From: Xanthobacteraceae bacterium
GTDB lineage: Bacteria; Pseudomonadota; Alphaproteobacteria; Rhizobiales; Xanthobacteraceae
Assembly (NCBI GenBank): GCA_019746355.1
Contig: JAIESC010000037.1
Span: 14,693-78,692, forward strand
Direction of reading: 5' to 3'
Length of the DNA: 64,000 nt
Position numbers and translations under genes: made by a program. How positions within the stretch are numbered: position 1 is the first letter of the stretch; every line of letters begins with the position of its first letter. The notes under the pieces are model-generated. The model was not told the DNA's origin, made no database searches, and saw nothing but the letters and a program-made list of their open reading frames with translations. Shown here in pieces: positions 24,364-32,841 of this stretch.

Positions 24364-25593
24364 CTACGGCCCGGCGGGCTTGCTGCCGGCGGACGCGGTG
24401 ACCACCCCGTCCGCCGCTTCGGCAAACGCGCCGGCGAGCTCCACCGCACCCGGCAATTGCGAGGCGCGGTCCATCTTCCCGTTCATCGAGGCATAGAGCG
24501 CCGACACCACGCCGGTCCGCCGCGCGATCGGATTGCGCTCGTAGCCGGCGCGCTGGAAGAAGTTCGCGGTCGGCACCTGTTGCCGCATCTCGTCGGACAT
24601 GGTGACGAGGTCGATGCCGTTGCCGTCGCCGGTGAAGTTCATCATCTCGAGCTCGGCACCGGTCAGCGGCTGCCCGTGGCCCTTGCTCTTGGCGAAGTTC
24701 ATGGATTCGACGAGCTTCTGGGTCTGAATCAGCGGGCCGAGGTCGATGTCGAACAGCGCCGCGTGGATGCCGACGCCGGCGCGCTTGGTCTGGGCGAGCC
24801 TCTCGTGCTCGCTCCATTGGTAGGGCGCCGAGCGGCAGAACACGACCATCTTCCGGGTGGCCGCGATCTTCTTGTCCATCGCCGCGCGCTCCGCGCCGGT
24901 CAATGTCTCGGCCTTGGCTTGCAGCTTCTCGAGAAAGCGGTCGCCGTGCGCGGCCATGAGCCCGATGCTGTTGGCGGTCAGCAACTGGTTGTAGCCGATC
25001 GCCGACGAGATCGCCCGCGCCTTTTTGCTCGGATGCGTCAGCCCGGCCTGCACGTCGTAGGTGCCGTTGCCGCCGGTCTCGAATGCATAGATCCGGACCG
25101 CCTGCGGTGTCGTGATGCCCGCCGTGGTCGCGACGCTCGCATAGGCGCGCTTGAACTCGAGGTCGTTTGCCGGCCGCTGCGGCACGAAGCCGTGCTGCTC
25201 GGCCGCCATCGTCAGCATGTGCGAGACGAGCGGCAGCCTGGGCACGCCGGGCGTTGCCGGCGGCAGCGGGCGGCGCGGCTGCGCGCCGGGCCAATGCGGC
25301 GGCTGGGTCAGGACATAGTCGGAGAGCTCGATCGTCTCGCCGCGGCTGCGCTTGGCGATCCGCACGCGCCGCATGTCGACCACCGACTGCCAGTACGCGG
25401 TCGCGTCCTTCTCGTACAGCGCGTAGGTGCGGTGCCCGCTTTCGGACTTCGCGGCCTTGGTCGCCTTCCTGTCGGCCTTGGCCGATTTCGTCGTGCGCTT
25501 GGCCGCGTCCGCCGGCTCGACCGCGAGCACGCCCGTGGCGATGAAACTCGCCGCGAGCAGCCAGGCCAGCGAGCGGATGCGGAGCAACCTCAT
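24364..25593 (-). CDS. secreted protein with lysozyme/transglycosylase-like motif, paralogue 2
   Basis: 409 residues. The signal peptide (RIRSLAWLLAASFIATGVLA) is followed by a Lys/Ala-rich stretch, a Pro-rich linker and a main domain. That domain has IYAFETGGNGTYDVQAG (E172) and IGYNQLL, the same pattern as the protein at 9992-11149, plus LEMMNFTGDGNGIDLVTM and NFFQRAGYERNPIARRTG. It is probably a periplasmic cell-wall-active or wall-binding protein, though no relative is known to me to have been assayed. Its ATG overlaps the stop of the upstream aldolase gene by four bases, so it is last in the hydroxylase-aldolase operon. Confidence 0.8.
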   Translation of the reverse strand: MRLLRIRSLAWLLAASFIATGVLAVEPADAAKRTTKSAKADRKATKAAKSESGHRTYALYEKDATAYWQSVVDMRRVRIAKRSRGETIELSDYVLTQPPHWPGAQPRRPLPPATPGVPRLPLVSHMLTMAAEQHGFVPQRPANDLEFKRAYASVATTAGITTPQAVRIYAFETGGNGTYDVQAGLTHPSKKARAISSAIGYNQLLTANSIGLMAAHGDRFLEKLQAKAETLTGAERAAMDKKIAATRKMVVFCRSAPYQWSEHERLAQTKRAGVGIHAALFDIDLGPLIQTQKLVESMNFAKSKGHGQPLTGAELEMMNFTGDGNGIDLVTMSDEMRQQVPTANFFQRAGYERNPIARRTGVVSALYASMNGKMDRASQLPGAVELAGAFAEAADGVVTASAGSKPAGP

Positions 25594-26309
25594 GACGCCT
25601 GTTTCTCCCGCCGCTTCGCGCGGCGCACCAGATAGTCGAAGTTTACCATGAACTGGTCCGGCCGGCTGATGTCATGCTTGAGCTGCTCGATGTCTTTCAC
25701 CGGAAATTCGGGCGCGATGGTACCCGCTGCCTCCATGATCATCTGAATCTGCGCGGCGTTCTCGAACATGATGGTGCGGATCACCACCTCGTCGACGGTC
25801 GGCCCGGCGGTGACGATGCCGTGATTCTTCAGCATCACCACGCTGTGCGGCCCGAGCGCCTTGGCGACGCCCGCGCCCATCTCCGTCGAGCGGATCAGGT
25901 TGATGGTATCGGCGTAGAGGCCGACCGCGTTGTAGAACAGCGCGGCAGGCTGACTGAGCGGCCGGAGCGGCCGACCGGTGCCCGACCACGCGATGGAGTA
26001 GGTCGGATGCGTGTGCAGCACGCAATGCACGTCGGGCCGCGCCTTGAAGATCTCCGAGTGGATATAGACCTCGCTGTGGCGGCGCGATGTACCGGCCACG
26101 ACCTTGCCGTCAAGGTCGATGGTCAGGATGTTGTCGTGGGTGATCTCGTCGAGCCCGAGGCTGTGGGGCTTCATGAAGAACAGCGACGGGTTGTCCGGCA
26201 GCCGGAACGAGATGTGGCCGCGCGTGAAATCGTCCTGGCCTTCGTTGACCAGCACCTTGCCGGCCCAGATCATCTTTTCCCTGATCTCGGCGTGAGTTGC
26301 CTGCGCCAT
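25590..26309 (-). CDS. class II aldolase/adducin family protein
   Basis: 239 residues. The metal-binding pattern is complete: the HTHP pair in VLHTHPTYSIAW and LKNHGIVTAG. Early GQDDFTRGHISFRLP supplies the substrate-phosphate or carboxylate loop of the family. It starts six bases after the molybdopterin-subunit gene and overlaps the secreted-protein gene by four bases, so the three are one transcript. The reaction is unknown. Decarboxylation or aldol cleavage of a hydroxylated acid made by the upstream enzyme would be reasonable. Confidence 0.9.
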   Translation of the reverse strand: MAQATHAEIREKMIWAGKVLVNEGQDDFTRGHISFRLPDNPSLFFMKPHSLGLDEITHDNILTIDLDGKVVAGTSRRHSEVYIHSEIFKARPDVHCVLHTHPTYSIAWSGTGRPLRPLSQPAALFYNAVGLYADTINLIRSTEMGAGVAKALGPHSVVMLKNHGIVTAGPTVDEVVIRTIMFENAAQIQMIMEAAGTIAPEFPVKDIEQLKHDISRPDQFMVNFDYLVRRAKRREKQAS

Positions 26310-26315
26310 GAGCGA

Positions 26316-28637
26316 CTATCCGGCCTTGCCGTTGCCGATCGCGCGCCACACCACCTCGGGTGTCGCGGGCATCGCGATTTGCTTGATGCCGAATTCCGCG
26401 AGCGCGTTGACCAGCGCATTCGCGACTGCCGGCATGGCCCCGACGCAACCGGCTTCGCCCGCGCCTTTTGCTCCGATTGGATTCGTCTTGGTCGGCACCG
26501 GATTGGCCTTCACCTCGATCGGGCAGAAGTCTTCCGCGCGCGGCATGGCGTAGTCCATGAACGAGCCGGTGGTCAGTTGGCCCTCGCTGTCGAAGTTGAT
26601 GTTCTCCTTCAGGATCTGGCCGACGCCCATCGCCACGCCGCCGACGATCTGGCCCTTCAGCAGCAGCGGATTCATCACCGTGCCGACATCGTCGACCACG
26701 TTGTAGCGCACGACCTCGGTCGTGCCGGTCTCCGGGTCGATCTCGACCTCGCAGATGTGCACGCCGTTCGGGAAGTTCTCGACGTCGGACTTGTAGACGG
26801 CGGTGGCGTAGAGGCCGGCCTCCATGTCCTTCGGCAGCTTGGCCGGGTTGAAGCTGTCCTGCGCCACATCCTTGATGGTCATGGTCTGGTTCGACTTGGT
26901 GCTGGAAAAGAGGCCGTCTTCGAACCGGACGTCGGCGATGTCCACCTTCAGGTTGTGCGCGGCGATCGCCTTGGCCTTGGCGATCACCTTTTCGCCCGCC
27001 ATGGTGAACGCCGAGCCCGACATGGTGGCCGAGCGCGAGCCGCCGGTGCCTTCGCCGAAGAACACCTTGTCGGTGTCGCCCTGGATGTACTCGATGTCGT
27101 TCGGGTGGATGCCGAGCTTGTCGGCCACCACCTGCTTGAACGTCGTCTCGTGGCCCTGGCCCTGGTTGATCGAGCCCGAGAAGATCTGCACCGTGCCGCC
27201 GCGGTCGAAGCGGATTTCCGCGCCCTCCAAGCTCGGCGCCGCCGCCCGCTCGATCGTGTTCGACATGCCGAGGCCGCGCAGCTTGCCGTTCCGCTTCGAT
27301 TCGGCCTTGCGCTTGGCGAAGCCTGTCCAGTCGGCCATCTTCAGCGCAAGGTCCATGCCCTTCTCGAACTCGCCGGAGTCGTAGGTGAAGGTCAGGCTCG
27401 TCTTGAACGGCATCGCCTCGGCCGGGATGTAGTTCTTCCGGCGCAGCTCCGCCGGGTCCATTTTCAGCTCGGCAGCCGCCACGTCGACCATGCGTTCGAT
27501 CACATAGGCGGCTTCCGGGCGGCCATTGCCTCGATAGGGCCGGCACGGCTGGGTGTGGGTGAACACCGCGGTCGATTCCACGTACATCGCGGGTGTCCGG
27601 TAGACGCCGGCCAGCGTGCCGAGGTTGCCGGTGTAGGCCTGGAAGCCCGATTGCAGGTACGCGCCAGCGTTGACGAACGAGGTGACGCGGAACCCGAGGA
27701 AGGTGCCGTCCTTGTCGAGCGCAAGCTCCGCGTCGGTGACGTTGTCGCGCGCCATCGCATCCGACAGGAACGCCTCCGAGCGCGTGCTCATCCATTTCAC
27801 CGGGCGGTGGATCAGCTTCGACGCCAGCAGGCAGAGCGGCACCTCGTTGTACACGGCCGATTTCATGCCGAAGCTGCCGCCGATATCCGGCGCGATCACG
27901 CGGATCTTGTGCTCGGGAATTTTCATCACCAGCTTGGCGAGCTCGGCGCGATAGGGATGTGCGCGCTGCAAGGTCGTGTACAGCGTGTAGCTGTCGGTCG
28001 TGGCGTTGTAGTCGGCGAGCGAGCCGCGCGGCTCCATCGACGCCGTGGTGATGCGGTTGATGACGAGGTGCTCCTTGACGATATGGGCGGCCTTCTTGAA
28101 GGCCTCTTCGGTCTTGGCCTTGTCGCCGTGGATCGCCGTGAAGCAGATGTTGTCCTTGCAGTCCTCCCAGACCAGCGGCGCGCCGGGCTGCGCCGCTTCC
28201 GCGGTGCCGAGCGCCGCCGGCAGTGTCTCGTAGTCCACCTCGATCAGCTCGCAGGCGTCCATCGCCTGCGCCTTGGTCTCGGCCACCACGAAGGCGACGT
28301 AATCGCCGACGAAGCGGACGCGGTCCTTCACCAGCGCCGGATAGCGCGGCTTGTAGTTCGGCGAGCCGTCGCGGCGCTTGTGGGTGACCGGCACGGGAAG
28401 ATCGCCCCAGCCGGACTTGATCCAGTCGTCGCCCGTCAGCACGCACAGCACGCCTGGCACGGCCCTGGCCTTGCTGGTGTCGATCGACTTGATCCGGGCG
28501 TGGGCGTAAGGCGAGCGCAGCACATGGCCGAACGCCATGCCCGGCAGCGTGACGTCGTCCACATACTTGCCGCCGCCCCGCAGCAGCCGCGGATCCTCGA
28601 AACGCGGCACGCCCTGACCGATCGCAAACTCACCCAT
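26316..28637 (-). CDS. xanthine-dehydrogenase-family molybdopterin-binding subunit
   Basis: 773 residues from the ATG at 28637. It is the large subunit of CoxL/XdhB-type Mo hydroxylases. The motif PYRGNGRPE matches the form II (AYRGAGR-like) loop, not the CO-dehydrogenase form I Cys loop. INQGQGHETTF, IGGSFGMKSAVYNE and the C-terminal GAKGAGEAGCVGAMPAV (with the catalytic Glu) are present. Such enzymes hydroxylate heterocycles, aldehydes or aromatic CoA esters, normally with FAD and 2Fe-2S partner subunits. Neither partner gene is adjacent, so they must be encoded elsewhere or borrowed. Confidence 0.93.
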   Translation of the reverse strand: MGEFAIGQGVPRFEDPRLLRGGGKYVDDVTLPGMAFGHVLRSPYAHARIKSIDTSKARAVPGVLCVLTGDDWIKSGWGDLPVPVTHKRRDGSPNYKPRYPALVKDRVRFVGDYVAFVVAETKAQAMDACELIEVDYETLPAALGTAEAAQPGAPLVWEDCKDNICFTAIHGDKAKTEEAFKKAAHIVKEHLVINRITTASMEPRGSLADYNATTDSYTLYTTLQRAHPYRAELAKLVMKIPEHKIRVIAPDIGGSFGMKSAVYNEVPLCLLASKLIHRPVKWMSTRSEAFLSDAMARDNVTDAELALDKDGTFLGFRVTSFVNAGAYLQSGFQAYTGNLGTLAGVYRTPAMYVESTAVFTHTQPCRPYRGNGRPEAAYVIERMVDVAAAELKMDPAELRRKNYIPAEAMPFKTSLTFTYDSGEFEKGMDLALKMADWTGFAKRKAESKRNGKLRGLGMSNTIERAAAPSLEGAEIRFDRGGTVQIFSGSINQGQGHETTFKQVVADKLGIHPNDIEYIQGDTDKVFFGEGTGGSRSATMSGSAFTMAGEKVIAKAKAIAAHNLKVDIADVRFEDGLFSSTKSNQTMTIKDVAQDSFNPAKLPKDMEAGLYATAVYKSDVENFPNGVHICEVEIDPETGTTEVVRYNVVDDVGTVMNPLLLKGQIVGGVAMGVGQILKENINFDSEGQLTTGSFMDYAMPRAEDFCPIEVKANPVPTKTNPIGAKGAGEAGCVGAMPAVANALVNALAEFGIKQIAMPATPEVVWRAIGNGKAG

Positions 28638-28671
28638 TGCAGCCCTCGTAGTTCCAATCCCGTCACATGCC

Positions 28672-28790
28672 CCGCGGTCATTCCGGGGCGCTCGCGTCAG
28701 CGAGCGAGCCCGGAATCCAGACGCAAGCTCCGAACGAGCCTCTGGATTCCGGGCTCGCGCCTTACGGCGCGCCCCGGAATGACCGCGGAG
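28672..28790. repeat. palindromic intergenic repeat, copy A3
   Basis: CGCGGTCATTCCGGGGC at the left and GCCCCGGAATGACCGCG at the right are perfect complements. Inner arms CCGGAATCCAG and CTGGATTCCGG surround the centre. It sits in the divergent interval between the Mo-hydroxylase and acyl-CoA ligase genes, unlike most copies, which are at 3' ends. Confidence 0.88.
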
Positions 28791-28974
28791 AGGGTTCGCT
28801 TTTATCACAGCCCCAAGACTTTGCTTAGCCTTTGGTCTGGTTGCCGCCCGGCAAGGCTTGACCCGCTGGGCCGGGTCAATTGTTATTCCGAGAAGGAACC
28901 CGCCGGAGGAAACGGCGGGAGAGGGGAACGACAGCGCCGCGCGGGCGTGCCCACGCGGCCGATGGGAGGATGCG

Positions 28975-30948
28975 GTGGCGAGCAACACGCGCGCGCCTGC
29001 GGACACCTTTCCGAAATTGCTGCTGCGGAACGCGGTATCGTTTGGCAATCGGCCGGCGATGCGGCACAAGGATCTGGGCATCTGGCAGACCTGGACGTGG
29101 GCGCAGGTGCGCGACCAGGTGCTGGCCCTGGCGGCGGGCCTGTCCCGGCTCGGGCTCAGGCGCGGCGACACCATCGCCATCGTCGGCTCGAACCGGCCGA
29201 AGCTCTACTGGTCAGTGGCCGCGGCCCAGGTGCTCGGTGCGATCCCGGTGCCGGTCTATGCCGACGCGGTTGCCGAGGAGCTTGCCTTCGTGCTGGCGCA
29301 CGCCGAGGTGCGCTTCGCCGCGGTCGAGGATCAGGAGCAGGTCGACAAGATTCTGTCGGTGTCCGAGCGGTTGCCGAAGCTTGAGAAGATGGTCTACGAC
29401 GAGCCACGGGGCTTGCGCGAATACGACCACGCCAATCTTCACCCCGTCAGCGAGGTGATTGCCGGCGGCCGCAAGGCGCTGGAGGATCCCGCGCTCGCGA
29501 AATGGCTCGACGGCGAGATCGCCACAGGCAAAGGCTCCGACACCTCGATCATCCTCTACACCTCCGGGACCACCGGACAGTCGAAGGGCGTCGTTCTGTC
29601 CGCCGAGCGCTGCATCGCCGCCGGCTCCGACACCGTCGCCTTCGACAAGCTGACCGAGAAGGACGAGGCGCTGGCCTATCTGCCGCTCGCCTGGGTCGGC
29701 GACCACTATCTCAACTACGCGCAGGGCATGGTGGCGGGCTTCTGCATGGCCTGCTGCGAGACGAGCGACACCTCGATGGCGGACCTGCGCGAGATCGGGC
29801 CGACGTTCTTCTTCGCGCCGCCGCGCACCTTCGAGCAGATGCTGACGCGGCTGATGATCCGCATGGAGGACGCGGGCTTCGTCAAGCGCAAGCTGTTCCA
29901 CACTTTCATCGGCGTCGCCAGGCGACACGGCGAGGCGATCCTCAACCAGCAGCCGGTGCCACTGCACGGGCGGCTGCTGTATTGGCTCGGCAATATCCTG
30001 GTGTATGGCCCGCTGAAGAACGTGCTGGGGCTGTCGAACGTGCGCACCGCCTACACCGCGGGCGAAGCCATCGGCCCTGATCTCTTTTCTTTCTATCGTT
30101 CGCTGGGCTTGAACCTGAAGCAGCTCTACGGCCAGACCGAGGCGTTCCTCTATCTCACGGCGCAGCCCGACGGGCAGATTTACTCCGACACCGTCGGGCC
30201 GGCGATGCCCAACGTGGACCTTCGCATCGCCGACAACGGCGAGGTGCTGTTCAAGTCGCCCGGCCAGTTCATCAGCTATTTCAAGGACGAAGCCAAGACC
30301 CGGGAGGCGATGACGCCCGACGGCTATGTGAAGACCGGCGACGCCGGCTTCTTCGATGCAAAGACCGGTCACCTGAAGATCATCGATCGCGCCAAGGATG
30401 TCGGCAAGCTCAAGGACGGCACGCTGTTTCCGCCGAAGTACATCGAGAACAAGCTCAAGTTCTTTCCCAACATCCGCGAGGCGGTGGCCTATGGCGACGG
30501 CCGCGACTGCGTCGCGGTGATGATCAACATCGATCTCACCGCGGTCGGAAGCTGGGCCGAGCGCAACAACGTGATCTACGGCTCCTATCAGGAGCTGGCC
30601 GGCCATCCGCTGGTCTACGACATGATCCAGAAGAACATCGAGGAGACCAACCGCTCGCTCGCCGAGGACCCGGTGACGGCCGGTGCGCAGGTGAAGCGCT
30701 TCCTCATCCTGCACAAGGAGCTCGACGCCGACGACGGCGAGGTGACGCGGACCCAGAAGGTGCGCCGCGGCTTCGTCGCCGAGCGCTATGCGCCGCTGAT
30801 CGCGGCGCTCTATGACGGCTCGAAGGAGGCCGACATTTCCACGGAGGTGACCTTCGAGGACGGGCGCAAGGGCACGCTCTCGGCGCGGGTCAAGGTTCGC
30901 GACGTGACGACCGTGCCGGTCGCGCCTGCGCTTGGGAAGGCCGCATGA
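28975..30948 (+). CDS. AMP-dependent acyl-CoA synthetase/ligase
   Basis: 657 residues from the GTG at 28975, with GGGAGGA just upstream. The adenylate-forming signature YTSGTTGQSKGVV and the later motifs YGQTEAF, TGDAGFFD and IDRAKDVGKLKDG are all present. It belongs to the long-chain FadD15-like group. It activates a carboxylic acid to its acyl-AMP and then acyl-CoA. Its stop overlaps the start of the liv ATPase gene by four bases, so the ligase probably traps the acid brought in by this transporter. Confidence 0.93.
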   Translation: MASNTRAPADTFPKLLLRNAVSFGNRPAMRHKDLGIWQTWTWAQVRDQVLALAAGLSRLGLRRGDTIAIVGSNRPKLYWSVAAAQVLGAIPVPVYADAVAEELAFVLAHAEVRFAAVEDQEQVDKILSVSERLPKLEKMVYDEPRGLREYDHANLHPVSEVIAGGRKALEDPALAKWLDGEIATGKGSDTSIILYTSGTTGQSKGVVLSAERCIAAGSDTVAFDKLTEKDEALAYLPLAWVGDHYLNYAQGMVAGFCMACCETSDTSMADLREIGPTFFFAPPRTFEQMLTRLMIRMEDAGFVKRKLFHTFIGVARRHGEAILNQQPVPLHGRLLYWLGNILVYGPLKNVLGLSNVRTAYTAGEAIGPDLFSFYRSLGLNLKQLYGQTEAFLYLTAQPDGQIYSDTVGPAMPNVDLRIADNGEVLFKSPGQFISYFKDEAKTREAMTPDGYVKTGDAGFFDAKTGHLKIIDRAKDVGKLKDGTLFPPKYIENKLKFFPNIREAVAYGDGRDCVAVMINIDLTAVGSWAERNNVIYGSYQELAGHPLVYDMIQKNIEETNRSLAEDPVTAGAQVKRFLILHKELDADDGEVTRTQKVRRGFVAERYAPLIAALYDGSKEADISTEVTFEDGRKGTLSARVKVRDVTTVPVAPALGKAA

Positions 30949-31745
30949 GAGCGCCTTCCGCCAGCGACATCGCCGCCGGCGAGGTGCTGCTCTCGGTCGA
31001 GAACGTATCGCTGTCGTTCGGCGGCGTGCGCGCCATCCGCGACGTCTCGTTCGACATCAAGAAGGGCGAGGTGCGCGCGATCATCGGCCCGAACGGCGCG
31101 GGCAAGACCTCGATGCTCAACGTCATCAACGGCTTCTACCAGCCGCAGCAGGGCCGCATCACCTTCAAGGGCCAGACCCGCTCACAGATGCAGCCGCATG
31201 CTGCGGCCCGTGGCGGCATCGCCCGCACGTTCCAGAACGTCGCCCTGTTCAAGGGCATGAGCGCGCTCGACAACATCATGGCGGGGCGCACGCTGAAGAT
31301 GAAGCGCGGCTTCCTCTGGCAGATATTGCGCGTCGGTCCCGCGCTCAACGAGGAGATCGAGCATCGCCACCGGGTCGAGGAGATCATCGATTTCCTCGAG
31401 ATCCAGGCGATCCGCAAGGTGCCGGTGGCGCGTCTGCCCTACGGCCTGCAGAAGCGCGTCGAGCTCGGCCGCGCGCTGGCGATGGAGCCGGAGCTGCTGC
31501 TGCTCGACGAGCCGATGGCCGGCATGAACCTCGAAGAGAAGGAGGACATGTCGCGCTTCATCATCGACGTGAACGACCATTTCGGCACCACCATCGCGCT
31601 GATCGAGCACGATATGGGCGTGGTGATGGACCTCAGCGACCGCGTCGTGGTGCTCGACCACGGCACCAAGATCGCCGACGGCACGCCCGACGAAGTGAAA
31701 AGCAACCAGGACGTCATCGACGCGTATTTGGGAGTGGCGCACTGA
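30945..31745 (+). CDS. livG: branched-chain-type ABC transporter ATPase (LivG family)
   Basis: 266 residues. Walker A GPNGAGKTS near residue 48, the Q-loop in ARTFQNVALF, Walker B LLLLDEPMAG and the switch His in LIEHDMG are present. The signature loop is unusual (LPYGLQKRVELGRALA rather than LSGGQ), as is common in LivG. BCA_ABC-type C-terminal residues follow. It is one of two ATPases of the hydrophobic-amino-acid-type transporter encoded here. The associated CoA ligase suggests the real cargo may be an organic acid. Confidence 0.93.
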   Translation: MRAPSASDIAAGEVLLSVENVSLSFGGVRAIRDVSFDIKKGEVRAIIGPNGAGKTSMLNVINGFYQPQQGRITFKGQTRSQMQPHAAARGGIARTFQNVALFKGMSALDNIMAGRTLKMKRGFLWQILRVGPALNEEIEHRHRVEEIIDFLEIQAIRKVPVARLPYGLQKRVELGRALAMEPELLLLDEPMAGMNLEEKEDMSRFIIDVNDHFGTTIALIEHDMGVVMDLSDRVVVLDHGTKIADGTPDEVKSNQDVIDAYLGVAH

Positions 31746-31760
31746 TGTTGGCGAGGACAC

Positions 31761-31880
31761 CACCGCCGTCATTCCGGGGCGTGCGCGCAGCGCACGAACC
31801 CGGAATCCAGAGCCGAGGAATGCCGTGTTGCCCTGGATTCCGGGTTCGCGCCTTCGGCACGCCCCGGAATGACGGCGGTG
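31761..31880. repeat. palindromic intergenic repeat, copy A4, inside the liv operon
   Basis: CACCGCCGTCATTCCGGGGC and its exact complement form 20-base terminal arms. Inner arms CCGGAATCCAG and CTGGATTCCGG enclose about 25 bases. It separates livG from livH within one operon. An ATG at 31869 at its right arm is in frame with livH but is probably not the real start. Confidence 0.9.
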
Positions 31881-31910
31881 TGGGTTGCGAGAGCGAAGGA
31901 TAGCAATCAC

Positions 31911-32840
31911 GTGGTCGCGTTCGGTCAATTCCTCGAAGTGTTCATCAGCGGGCTGCTCTCCGGCGTGCTCTATTCGCTCGTCGCGCTGGGCTTCGTGCTG
32001 ATCTTCAAGGCCTCCGGCGTGTTCAACTTCGCGCAGGGCGCGATGGTGCTGCTCGCGGGCTTGGCCCTCGTCCGCTCGCTCGATCTGCTCGCCGCCAAGG
32101 GCTTCCCGATGTGGGCGGCGATCGCCGTGGGCTTCCTGTTCGCGGCCGTCATCATGGCGATCACCGCATGGCTCGTGGAGCGCTTCGTGCTCGGGCCGCT
32201 GGTCAACCAGGACGGCCTGACGCTGTTCATGTCCACCATCGGCGTGACCTTCATCATCGAAGGCGCGTCGCAGATGATCTTCGGCGCTGACGTCTATCCG
32301 CTGCGGCTGTTTCCGACCGACGCCTGGTTCGTCGCCGAAAGCGCGTTCCCGGGCGGCATCCTGGTCAACAAGCTCGACGTCTGGGGCGGCCTGATCGCGG
32401 CCGTGCTGGTCGCGGGGCTGGCGCTGTTCTTCCAGAAGACCAAGACCGGCCGCGCGCTGCGCGCTGTCGCCGACGACCATGCCGCCGCGCAGTCGGTCGG
32501 CATTCCGCTCAACTGGATCTGGTTCGTGGTGTGGCTGGTCGCGGGCCTCGTCGCGCTGGTGGCGGCGACGGTGTGGGGCACCAAGCTCGGCGTGCAGTTC
32601 TCGATCACGTTCCTCGCGCTGAAGGCGCTGCCGGTTCTCATCATCGGCGGCTTCACCTCGGTGCCCGGCGCGATCGTCGGCGGGCTGATCGTCGGGGCCG
32701 GCGAGAAGCTCGCCGAAGCCTATCTCGGGCCGCATATCGGCGGCGGCATCGAATACTGGTTCGGCTACGTGCTGGCCCTGGTCGTGCTGCTGATGCGGCC
32801 GCAAGGGTTGTTCGGCGAACGGATCATCGAGCGCATCTAA
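31911..32840 (+). CDS. livH: branched-chain-type ABC permease (LivH family)
   Basis: 309 residues from the GTG at 31911, with GAAGGA about ten bases upstream. The in-frame ATG at 31869 lies inside repeat A4 and would add repeat-encoded residues. Eight or so membrane segments show. The LivH pattern is LLSGVLYSLVALGFVLIFKA, then GVFNFAQGAMVLLAG and the EAA-like IGGFTSVPGAIVGGLIVG. It forms the channel with LivM. The livM start follows one base after the stop codon. Confidence 0.92.
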   Translation: MVAFGQFLEVFISGLLSGVLYSLVALGFVLIFKASGVFNFAQGAMVLLAGLALVRSLDLLAAKGFPMWAAIAVGFLFAAVIMAITAWLVERFVLGPLVNQDGLTLFMSTIGVTFIIEGASQMIFGADVYPLRLFPTDAWFVAESAFPGGILVNKLDVWGGLIAAVLVAGLALFFQKTKTGRALRAVADDHAAAQSVGIPLNWIWFVVWLVAGLVALVAATVWGTKLGVQFSITFLALKALPVLIIGGFTSVPGAIVGGLIVGAGEKLAEAYLGPHIGGGIEYWFGYVLALVVLLMRPQGLFGERIIERI

Positions 32841-32841
32841 A

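Noticed and set aside
25674..29384. Rightward open frame of 1236 codons opposite the aldolase and Mo-hydroxylase genes
   Set aside because: Antisense to two well-supported genes, His/Arg/Val-rich, no domains.
31869..31910. ATG at 31869 as the livH start
   Set aside because: It belongs to repeat A4 and adds residues not seen in LivH; the GTG at 31911 has a ribosome site.
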